From Lepidodermella squamata (taxonomy: Eukaryota; Gastrotricha), in assembly GCA_047495785.1 (NCBI GenBank), contig JBLDXI010000042.1:2418001-2482000 (forward strand): a DNA stretch of 64,000 nucleotides, in the 5' to 3' direction. Positions 24,230 to 36,200 of this stretch are shown one piece after another (position 1 is the stretch's first letter; every line of letters starts with the position of its first letter). The notes below the pieces were generated by a model. It saw only the letters and a list, made by a program, of their open reading frames with translations, was not told the origin of the DNA and searched no databases. A program made the position numbers and the translations under genes.

Positions 24230-27200
24230 CTGATTTCAGCAGACATGTTTCAATTCAATAAAATTTTCTAAAAAATGCAAGAAAAAACTTTTAATAGCAG
24301 AATTTGCAGATAATTTCAACGCTGGAATAAATGGCACACAAGTTTTTAAAGCACAAAAATTGGCAGTTTTTGATAACAGCTCACTGGGGTGGTGGCGGTG
24401 GTTTGGAGACCCCAATTTTTTTCTTATTATTCGGATCAACTTCATAGTCTGGCTTTTGAACTGGATTTTCACCCAAGTGCGTGAAAGTTTTCATTGAATC
24501 CGTCAAATTTTGCCGCTTTTCGTCCCGCGTCAACGGAGGTTCGCCTCGATCTTGCCGTCTCCGTTCCGCTTCATTGGCTTTCAAAGTATCAAAATCTTGC
24601 CGGTTACTGTCGTCAACAAATCGCTCCTCAACTGACGTCCCTGAGTCGCCCAAGAGAAGTTTTTTCTGAGCGTCCGGGCCAGGCGCCAGGTTCGGCTTGT
24701 ACCAGGCATAGGAGGCGTGAATCGCATCTCCAACTGTGGCTTTTCTTTCATCCTCAGGAACGTCAACGAACTTTTCTTTAATGATGGGCTGAACTTCGGG
24801 ACGGTTCAAATGATCTTCCACCATTTCTATTCGCTGTTCCAACGGCACACCCGATTTCGGGTTCAAAAACTGACCGAACATCTGACTCGTGCTGTCGTAG
24901 GAGAACGTGTGGTGAAGAGTGATTTCAGACTCGAACAGCACAGGGTTCACGTTCTGAAGAGCTGGCGGTATTTGACTCGGCGGCAGAACTGTTCCATCTG
25001 GAGCTGTGACCTGGATTCCCGGGTTAGCGGGGTCGCTGCTTTTTTTCACGTCGTAAGACGCCACAACTTCGCCGTTTTCGTTCTTTTCAACCAGCGTATA
25101 GGTAGGTGAGGTGTTAGCAGCGTCATTGGGATCGCCGCCTTTGACAACTAGAGAGAAGCCGTCGTCCAGCTTCACGGCAAACTGGTTGTATTCTTCATCG
25201 CCGCTTTTAATTGCTGCCTGAAAGCAGAGAATTTCACAATTAAATTCTCGATTTAAATTAAAAATGTATAGCAGAATAATGAAAAAGCAGATTTGGAGCC
25301 ATTTTTAAGCGTGAAACGATGACTTGAAAAAGAGCGATTCTTAGCTGTAAATATGTAATAGATCCTAATATGAAGTTTTAGAAACTTTTTCGCTTAATTG
25401 CAGACTCTCCGGAAAAATTGGATGTCTATGCTAGTATTGGACCCGATCAGCTGATGCGATGCATCAAGGCGGTAAACATGGCGGCATCGGGGCCCCGCGA
25501 TTTTCGGGCCCTCAAAAAAAATCCAAATGGGGGAACCTTATGCCCCAAGGGCCCCCATATTTTCAGACTCGTTGGAAAATTCCACAGGGGGCCCTTTGAT
25601 TTGTGAAAACGGCTATAATAATCAATTTTTTGGACTTTGGACCAACATTTTGAAAAAATTTGCTCGCCTCGAACAATCATAAACGGCGCTCACCGCAACG
25701 CCCGATACACCCGTCGGCTAAGAAGCCGGCGAGGGACACGGAACTACAGCAACTATTTGAGGATGCTAAGAAGATCTCCCAGCAGGCCTTCACGTCGGAT
25801 GAATCGACCGCACCAGCCTCAACGGCCGCCAGTGCCACACACCTTGCTGAAGTAAAGTGTGGGAAATTTCTGGTGATCGCGAAACAATTCGAGCGCTCTC
25901 TCTCTCTCCTTCCGTGCTCTCGGAAAGCTTACTCAAGCCGACGAGGAGGAACTCAAGCGGTTTGTCTCTCTTTTTCATCTGAAGTGCGCCATCTCGACGC
26001 AGCATGACGATTTCAAGAAGCGTTACTATAGAGCTTCAGCCCAATCCAAGGCTCTGTTTCTACGGAACAGCCGTGAGCGAACTCACGGATGTGATTGATA
26101 ACCAAGTTCCTGACACAGCTATATTTCGTCTGGAAGATGATGTTTCCTACTGCTATCAACGACCAACAACTGACCCATTTAGCAGTTAACTATATTCGTT
26201 AACTACTATTCTTTGAATACCGGTGAGAAAACGTTGTTACCTTATTTACCACCATTCTTCACATCAGCATTTCTCAAGTACGAAACAAAGAATTTGGCTC
26301 ACAAGTAAAGGGGCGGCAAGGCGAATTTTTAGTACAAATTGTCGGCGAATAATTGCAAGAACAGGCTAGAGACGAATAAGTTGGCTATTGGCTATTGGCC
26401 GTGAGGAGAAGATTGAAAGTCTAGGCAAAAAGCGAATCCCCTCGTTGCAACAATTCTCAATGCAATAAAAAACGATAAAAAAAATGGCGAAAATTCGATC
26501 ACGATCAATTTTAGCAACTGAACCAATCTTCTCAGCAATGGAATTATTCACAAGAACCCTGCATCCCGAAAACTTGAAATCTATGAATTCAACAAACTGA
26601 GATTTAGCCATTTTGTTTTGTGAGTCTTTCAACCACCTTATCTTCGAATAAGTCTGATTTGAGCGAGTCTTGAGCGGCTTAGTTTTGAAAGAAGGAGGCC
26701 GAATTCGCGAGCTGAGATTGTCGCGGAACCAAAATTAGCTTGAAAATTGGGCTTCTAAATGAGGGCGGGTTTCTGTTAGGCTTTACACACTCAGGTATGT
26801 ACCTATCCTTAAATAAGTTTATCCTAGCCTCGTTCGATGAATGACCTCCTTCAGTGTCAAGATTCTATCATTACTGGCAGATGCAATTGTTGAACTATGT
26901 ACCCCCTGCAAACTGGTACGTCTACGACGAGTGCCATCAATCCAACAACGGGACCAACAATCGGCTCAATCGATTGTGCTGTAAAGGACTCACAAGGACA
27001 CAAAGCGGGAATGCCGGGCACAATTTATTTGCATTTGGCCACGGGACAAGAAACTTTTCGGCTCAACAGTAAGACTATAGAGGAAATTGACCCCGTCCGT
27101 AACCTTAAACCTGTCCGACTGGGGCTGCACTGAGCACCTTCGATAACTTCAACCAAAGTAGCTTGGCTTTGCTGGTGGAAATTCAGGGCTTCGGCGATTT

Positions 27201-30200
27201 CGACTGAAACAGGCTCATCGGAATAGGTCGATTCTTCTTTATCATCATCGATAGGACCAAAAACTTCTTCCTCGGTTAGGACACGCTGCGGATCCCCGCG
27301 AACTTGGACAGCTATCAGAATTCGGTGGTCAAGGCGGATTCTATTTGGCGTGAAGCTGCAAGACCGGTTGCCGAGACCGTCGGTGTAAGTGACGATCAAA
27401 CCGGCTCGTGTGCAACTCAGGATGATTTCATGATGAATAAGGAAGAAATAAATTCTTAAAATTGATAATTTTTACTCTCATTAGAAACAGGAAAAAAATC
27501 CTTTCCGTGAAATGTGGACTCTCAGTGAAAGGTTTCAATGTCTTTTAAGTCTATTTTTTATGTCTAGAACTCTCAATGTAACAGATACACCAAATGACGT
27601 CTCCTTAGTTATATTTTAAAACTATTATTGTATCTATCTAGTTAAATATTGTATCTAGTTTTGCTATCAAGTAGCTGAACCCTGGTAAAAAAAGGAAATA
27701 TGCAGTAAACAATTTGCGCAGCGGGGGATAACGCTAAAATTCAAATAACTATATTCAAAATATTATCTGAGCACTCACCTTAACTGCATTGCCCATTTCT
27801 TTACCACCGCGATCCTTTTTAGAAACGGCTTGCCTGGTTGAATCCAAGTCTTCCTCAGCCGCCTTCTTTCTCTCTTCCTCGGTGCCATCTGGCTTGCCAA
27901 GCTTGACTTTTCCGGTCTTCTCATCGTAGTAAATTCCGGCACTGAACAGCAGCGTGTTAGCTTCAAGAGGGTACCTCTCCCGAATCCAAGACGCAGCTGC
28001 CATAGATCTCGAAAAATTGGACGCATTTTCGCGAATACCATCCGCCGTCTCCGTTCGAAGCTTCTCAACATCAACCGTCTTGCCAGTTTGATCATACAGA
28101 ATCTTGCTGTAAACCGCGTAGAAGCAGTCATTCGGCTTCGATTCAATATTCACCCGCTCGCCTTTCGCATCGATGTAGAAAGCATGGCCGACCTTATCGC
28201 GTCCCTGCTCGTCCTTACCACCGGGTTTAATGACAACCACTGTGATCCCCTGCGCTTTCTCCTCATCCGTTGGCTTGTAGTTCTCATCCGAGACGACTTT
28301 TAGCTTCAAACCGTACTTTTTGTTGAGAGTCGCCATCTCCGCAATGTCGGCTGGCTTGTCTTTCAGCACGTCCTTCATAAGCTGCTCTAGTTGGGGAGTC
28401 ACTTTGCCGCCGCTCGCCTCAGCCTGCGCATGATGCAACTGCGCAAGTCGCTCGTAGTCGAGGCAGTAGGCCTTTGCGTTGTAGTTGACCTGTTGGCCGA
28501 TAGTTCGATACTCGCCAAATCCTTGCATAAATGATTGCTCGTCAGCGTTCAAGGGCTCTCCTTTTTCTTTACGCTCCTTCAGCTTGTCATACCTGAAAAA
28601 TTCATAGCGCGTTGAAAAATTCGCGTTCAAAGCTTGAAAAATTAAAAAAAAATCAATCTTCTATCCGAACAAAAGGAGCCTATTTCAGACCTAATTTCCA
28701 AGCTAAGAAAATCTATCTATGTGCCTATATGTTTATATCAACGTCGGTGACAACGAATTAAGAGTAGCTACTGCCTATTGTCCAAATCAAAATACCCCTA
28801 TGACACAAAATGCACTCGACTAGTACACGCCGATGACGTGTACACGAGTCAATTCGAATACAAATTCGCCGAAAAGTCATCTTTAGTCCAAACGGTTTCA
28901 TTTTTGCACGGTAATTAGTCTCAACTACCCAGGTAACCATAGGTCGAAGCTTTGAGTCGGAAAATAATCACCTGTTGGCCCAGTGGGGGACAAAATTTTT
29001 TCAGAACTTGTAAAACGCGTCCAAAATCGTGTCAAGTCGAGCTCGATTGGGAGACAACACGTTTTTTGCAATGGCGTGGATGGGCGTTACGACTGTTGTG
29101 TGAATACACGACGTATTATTCTGATTCACAGTGATGTACGCCTCGCACACAATAAAAGCAAACAAAAACTGGTAAAAAGTGCACTTTCGATTTTTTGCGT
29201 TTTTTCTCTTTTGCGAATGTCTATCGCCGAGGAGGAAAACTTCGAAGAGGTGGGTTCCACCGGGTCTGAATTATCGGACGATGATTTTTGCAATATCTTG
29301 CAATATCGTCTTGCAGTCTTGCAATATCGTCGACAATATTTCTCGAAAAAACAAGCTAATAATAATGCGTTAATAAAATCCGCGTGTTGACACGTTCTTA
29401 CTTGTAAACCCGTCGATCTGACGCTTCAGCGCGTTTTATAATAATAAACTTTGACCTAACGTGAGAACCCGTGAAAAAATTGAAAAACGCGTTTACAAAT
29501 CAATTTCAGCGGGTCGCCGCGTTTTTTAATACATAAAACTCGGACGCGTCAAGTCGTACCCCCACACGTCATTGCGCCGGCGTCTAAGGGTTAAAGATGG
29601 TAAGACTTTACTTTGCGGGGACTTTTGAATGCTAAGCATCAGCTGTTCGGCTGTCGGTCCCGAAACGCTAACGGACCCAAACGGGGCCATAACTCATATT
29701 TCCCGATTGGTAAGGACGACCAGCTCGATGTTTTCATTTGCTCTCGGGAATTGGAAGATTATTTCTCTTCTCCGAAGGTTTTACCTAGCGTGGGTAGTGA
29801 CCATCTCCAAGTCACAATAGAATATTAAGTGCTGTCTTTAACGAAATGAAAAAATGGATATTTCCCAGAGTTTAGATACGGCTATCGAAATGTTGAATGG
29901 CCTAGATTTCAGTCAGCACAGGATGAACTAGCAGATCGCCTTTTACGCGAAGCCCCAAAGTCTCTCTTCTCCCAGATGTAAATGGATATTTTCTATGATC
30001 GCGTTGAAGATGCAGTTGTCAAATCGCGAGATCAAAACATTGCCTAAATCCCAGCTGCCAAGCTGAAGATATGCAAAACAACAAAAGACATTGAAATCGC
30101 GACGAGAAGACGCAATCGGCTCCAACGGCTCTCCACGCGATACCAAACTGTTTCCTTTCGCAAAGCTTACTATTCTGCTAGGTCAAAAGTAAATGCAATG

Positions 30201-33200
30201 TGGGAAAATGCCTCAAACTCTTGGCTCAGGAAAAAGCAAATATGCGCTAATGGTCATTTTGGTACCGCCCCGCGTCTCTTTTGGAAAGCTATCGATTCGT
30301 CTATGAAAAAAACAGCATCCTTAACCACACACTTGATGACCGACCTGGAAGTAAACCGCCGTTCCATCAATTCCGACGTTGAAAAGTTACTGTCATGAGC
30401 AACCACTTGGAAAAAACGTTCAGCGAGTGCAACGATTTAAATTTCTCAGCAGACGATCTCGCTTTTCACGAGCAAGCCAAGAATTCACCCCCAATCAGCA
30501 AGGAGTCGAAGATAACAGCGCAAAAAACATGATATCGGTCGAAGAAACAAACGGCATAACTCTAAAATAAAAGCTCCGGGACACGACAACCTCCACAATA
30601 TTCCGCTCAAAAAAGCGGGTGAAAAAGCTCTTCTACTTCTTCTTTTATTGTTTACAAGTGTTTTGACTTATATGGTTTCACTCTTTCGAAATGGAAAATA
30701 GCAGTCATTCCGAAACCAGGTTAAAAAGCATCGTTCCCTGAAAGGTCACCGTCCGATATCTCTTCTGCCAACTATTGGCAAATTATTTGACAGAATTATC
30801 AACGAGAACGTTTTGAAAATTTTAGTTCTGGGTTGCGTTTGCGAATTTCTCAGTTTAAGATATGTCTCGCCCTCTACTTGCTCGACGCGAACCCTAATAG
30901 AGCTTTTGGCAAATTGGACTATGCACGAATCACCGATGTGATTCGGGGTTCATACACCTGGTTTTTCACTATCCTAGTCATAGGCTCAATAAAGCGACGA
31001 TGTGGTTTTACTTGCTGCTCACCACCACGAGATGGTGGGCTATTTGAACCACCTTGCCAAATATGAACGTGAAAACCATCTAGTGGTAAGAAAGAAGAAA
31101 ACTAAGTGCATGCTGTTTGGTACGGACGACGATGACAAGCCCCTCGAACTTGGGAGTTTGGTTCAGCAGCGACCTATCTTTCAAAGAATCCATAAGACAA
31201 TGCCACTTGAAAATGGCTAGAATCGCTGGAATGCTACCGACCCTTTTTGAAAAATTCGATGATATACCTATTGTAAGCTTGTGTTTATTGTAACGCGGGG
31301 TGGTTCTAGCGGCTGGCCTGTACGGAGCTGAGCTGTGGGGGCTTAAATCGTCAGAAGGCTGCGCCACCAGTTCAGTGGCAACTCTTAAAACGAGCGCTAA
31401 AGCTACCGACATATACGAGTCAAGGAATATTAGCCAGAGAAATTTGGAAGCCGGATATACCTGGCGGGCCCGTCTCTTGGGCGTCACGCAAACAGCCGTG
31501 TTTCGCTGGGTCAACTCTGGAATCGGAAGTCATCGCGTAATCCGATTTCGTTTTACAGGTAAAATGGCTTGCAGGGTTCCTTGCCGAGTTATCCAGCAAC
31601 GTAATTCTGGTCAACGACGCGGTGCTTCAAGGCGCATGTACGCTTCAGGCTATTTTCTTTTATAATCGAGTTGGTGGAGGATCAATCGGTGATAGTGAGG
31701 TGGCTGTCCACCAAAGAAATGTTGGCAGAACTCTTTACGAAGCCGAATTAAATTTCGAAACATGTGATTATTACCGAATTACAAGGCAAGACCGAAATAA
31801 TGGGGAAGGGCAGACCTATCCGAAGAATTGAAGGCTTGTTTTGCATTGATGGTCTTGGGCAGGCAAGCAATTCAATTTTCAGGAAATGTCCTTCGAAAAA
31901 AATTGAAGGCAGTGCCTTATAATTCGGTATTTACGGTATATTTTACTTCTATTTTAGTGGTGACACGCACCGACTGAATAATAATAGTCAATTTATTTAT
32001 GGTGGTCGGATGAAATTAGGCATGCGGTGGATGACAAAATTCCGGCCGAATTGTTTAGATTTTAATAAAAATGTTAAAAGATTTCATCGATTACGGCCAA
32101 CTTTTCAGCACGAAAACTTGAAAAATTCAAAACAGTCATCAATTTTTAAGGGCCTATAAATAGTAAATGTGCAATAGAACTCACTTTTCTTGATCAGCCT
32201 TCATACCATCGGTATCCTCATCTCTGTTGACCAGGTAATTGTGCTGGACGCGCTTCGAGATCGAGTCAGTTAGACCACTGACAGCAAGCGTGGACCACGG
32301 CGAGATGAGTTGCGAGTCGATGATTCGCACAATCTGATCCGCCATTTTATCAGACACGGATTTAATCACCGTATTCACCGAGTGAATATAAGACTCTTTC
32401 GCCGCAACGAGCGCGTTGAAAAATTTGGTCAAAAACCCAGCTACATCCTTGTTATTCGGCGATTTTCCGTACTCGGCAATTCTGTTTTTGAGCTCGGAAA
32501 TAGCATAACTGCTGGAGTCTTGCATGTTCTCATCGATAACTCGAACAATACTAGCGACGTCGATTTTCGCCAAGCTCAATTCAGCAGCAATTTCTCTCGC
32601 TTTTTCTCTATCCAAATTCAGGTGGGTTTCGAGGAGCAAATTCGTAGTCAGCATATCTTCGTCCGACTGGGTGAGTCTTTTCACCAACTCCGAGTAGACA
32701 TCGTCCAAAATTGCGCCCAGCTGGTACAAACCGTGCAGCGTGCCACCGATTCGAATCGCCATACTGATAGCACTGCCGTAATTCTCGCTAGTTGCCAGAA
32801 CACCCTTGATCAAAGGTTGGCCAATTGAGTCCCAGTTTTTGCGCAGGGAGCTTCGCTCGGGGCTTATTGCCGCCATAACAATCCTGTTGACTTTGTCTTG
32901 CATCGATTTTTTCCTGCAATAAAATCTGATTTTAGACTGATGACTCTAAAATAATTACGAGTCCTAAACGATTTTATACATTATTTTATATCTTTGAAAC
33001 GCTCGTTTTTTGGGAAATTTGTCCTCCCCATTTATACCCGTTAATCAGGCGATTTTCAACAGGCTTGTAGGTATATACCGTTTTCGCTATTTCTATTTTA
33101 GATCATTTCACATCAAGTGATAGACGTTTACATGCAAGCAGTCCAATCGTCACCATGCCCTCACAGTGAATGATCCTTACATTCGGCACCAGCGACGCCC

Positions 33201-36200
33201 TCATAAAAAATACCGGTAACATCAGCGGCCGGCAATGTGATAATACCGACAACGCCTGACGATCAATTGCAACCGGCTTCTCAGCCATTTGTTCCACAAG
33301 TGAATCGAGTCACATCAAACAGCAACATCTTGAACCCTGGACTGTTGCAGCAATAAACAGAGATTGCCGAAATTCCTGGGACATTTTTCGCAAAAGAAAG
33401 AAACTACGGTATTATTGCGACAATTATTCACAAGCCGTATAATGTATGCTCTTTTCTTTAAAATGCCTATAGGTTTAACTGATGCCTATATATTATTACA
33501 AATAACCGATGCTGAAAAATCCGTTTTGAAGCCCTTGATTGACCGCCGGCCAAAGGGCACGAAGGCAATTCTGAAAAATGCAGTAGAACAGAGAGGAACA
33601 TGATCAAATTTCCGAGGTTAAAACGTCGATTCCAGCTTTGATCAAGTTGGAAAATGCATTTTCCCAACTTATTTGCACTTATTTATTTATATTTATTTAT
33701 ATTTTCATCATGGGAATGGGCATCTGAGTTGCCTCCAGAAGCCACCCCGGTTGAAGTCGGCGCCCGCACCACCAAAGTCACTAAACTGTTCAAACAGCTG
33801 ATGTACGAGTACCCCGAGTGGCAGGGGTGGGACTATGAGGCCACAAAGCCTTACTAAGTTTTCCATTTTTAAATTATCTCCAAGCTTTTCTTGAGTTGAA
33901 ATCCCCATTATACGCCATATATAATTTTTCACTTTTGTTTCTCAAACCGGTGACTGTTTTGCGCAGAGTTGTGCCTCGACTTCGAAATGTGCAACAGAAG
34001 TAAGACAGAACCAACGCCCGTCTTGCTGCCCTGAAAGCGGTCAGCCAACGCCGCTTCGGGTTGAAGGCTAAACATTATTTGACGGTATACAAAACCTATG
34101 TCAGGGCTCTGCTAGTTTTTGGCACCCCGGCGTGATGCGGCCTGAGCAGAAATCTGTGGCAGAAACTTCAAGTATTACAGAATAATGCACTTCGCCAGGA
34201 ATTCAGACTGTCATCTTGGTCGAATCGTAAGAATGCGACAAACAGCAGAAATGCCAAGTTTTCGCGAGTACGCCCCCGACTTGGCCACGTCAGACTTTGC
34301 GCGTGCCATCGCAGCATGAAATCTTGCAGGTATTGTAGGTTTACAGAAGCGAAGCTCAAATTCAATGACGCTCCTTATCACATCAGTAACTACGAGGAAA
34401 AAGGCCATTTTTGGTGCAATGAAGCGCCAGGAAGAAGAATCTGTTTTTTGTTGTTGTTCAGCTCCCTTGGTGCCTCTTGTGAGCCTGGCTGCCTTGAGAG
34501 CCGTGAGCCCTTCGCCTTGATAGAGGAGCCGCCTCTATCATGTAATTTTTGAATATTTTTTTCAGGATCAGGTTGAGCTCTTATTTCTATTGTTCTTTAA
34601 TCTTGTTCATATTTGTCAGGATCACGTATGCTATGTTCTCTATTTTTAGGGGGAATACTGATAACCGCGATAATTTTTATCGATTATCGCAGTAATTACT
34701 TCACTTGGTTTGTAGAGTTACCGTACTGGTACTGGAAAACTATGGTAGAACCAAAAATTTGCAAAATTCCAATAATAACGAAGATGACGATTTAAAAAAA
34801 TATTGTACAAGTTCTTTGATAAAAAATCTTTAAATTACCCAGATATCGCGTCCAATGCGACCATTTTTCGAAGCAGTGAACTGAGTTCCATTGTGCAGAA
34901 TTTCGACCGAACCCGTTGTTCGATATCCGTGCATATGTGAGGCTTAACCGAATCCATGGAGATATTGACTAAAAACTGCACGCCCGAGTTCAAGCCCTCG
35001 CGAGCAACAGCCTCGCCAGCCTTCACCCCGACGAATTTCACAGCCAAACTCTTGAGGTTCTTGCCAGTTTTCAGCACCTCCTTGCCAATAGTTTTGCCAT
35101 GCGATATGGCCTGGGTTCCGCCGGCTTCAAGCCCTTCTTTTAGTGCAGATTGGGCTAATGTTGCCGATTCTCCAGTAACAGCATTCGAAACACCCTTGCC
35201 AGCGTCTTTCAGCTTTCCGAATCCCATCGACACGATCGAAATAGTGACGCTGACAGCTTTTTGAGTGGCCCAGTCTGACCAGTTGAACTGACGGCTACTG
35301 TAGGACCGGTAAGCGTATAGCATATCCGAAATCCCCTCAGAAATCAAACTCATGCCAACCGTTGCTCCGAAGCCAGTCGTGATCAAAGCGGCTCCAATAA
35401 GCAGCTGGAAGGTCGCGATTCCGACCAAGCAGCAGATACTGCGCCAAGGTATGAAAGCGTTTTCGCTGATTTCCAGCAGGTACTCAATGCCCTTAGCGGC
35501 GAACTCGGCCAGTTCAATGTGCGGCAATTGGCTTTTCATGAAAAGTTCCGTCAAAGATCGAACCTTATTGATTTTGATAGCTTCCTGGCCCAAATCGGCA
35601 TTTTTGATTAGGCTAATCGCTTGTTTTTTCGATAAATCGGAGAAGGTCAGACGAAATTCCAGATTTTCCTTGCGTAGAGCGCTGATTAGAATTTTTGCGT
35701 TCGCGCAGCTCAAGCACTCGAATTCGAACAATTGGGCGGTCTTTTTCAGTTCTTTGCGATCGGAAAGAAGGTTCCACAGTTGAGGGAACGGAATGCCAGA
35801 GAAGACAACGTTGAAGAGAGAAGTGTCAGGGAACAGCTCCAACAAGGTGGTTATTTTGTCAGCTGGGACCTTCACCTAAAAATATAAAAAAATTCATTAG
35901 CATTATAATTAATATATTTATAACGTTTCTAATAAGCTAACAAAATTTCCGACACTTAAATCTGCGTTATTATTTCCCTAAACATTGACCCCATCCTCTC
36001 AGCTCAAGCCGATCCGCGTCGTCCGCGTCGGTTTTATCGATCATCACATTGAACATATTTTTGCTGACATCAAAACGAAGAAAGGAATTGTGCGAGTTTT
36101 CTCAATCTATGGGCCTCAAGCCCATCCCAATTCGAAGATATGCAGCGCGCGAAAAACAGCTTCTGACTTCCGTTACAAACATCCTGCGGGATGAGCGCTC

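Larger units (their letters stand above)
25218..27778 (-). other. Copy B intron 10 (2.6 kb)
   Basis: Contains a G/C-run region (25480-25600, GGGCCC repeats), two plus-strand coding-like patches (25690-25860 and 26897-27133) and one minus-strand open patch (27110-27420). The exon 10 donor joins in phase to 25217, which makes these patches intronic inserts, most likely transposon remnants. Confidence 0.6.
28593..32184 (-). other. Copy B intron 9 (3.6 kb)
   Basis: The intron begins with GTGAGT and ends with AATTTTTCAG. It holds a piggyBac-like end (near 29594) and a decayed plus-strand non-LTR retrotransposon (29600-31830). Confidence 0.65.

Noticed and set aside
24381-24385. The TGA after PPPPPPQ as the true end of copy B
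   Set aside because: It overlaps a good GTGAGC donor, and the downstream exon joins in phase and is followed by AATAAA. Not excluded as an alternative short isoform.
27025-27420. Minus-strand frame (NRSCSFTPNRIRLDHRILIA...) as an extra exon of copy B
   Set aside because: No acceptor gives the phase 0 needed after exon 10, whereas 25217 joins in frame. I treat it as intronic transposon debris.
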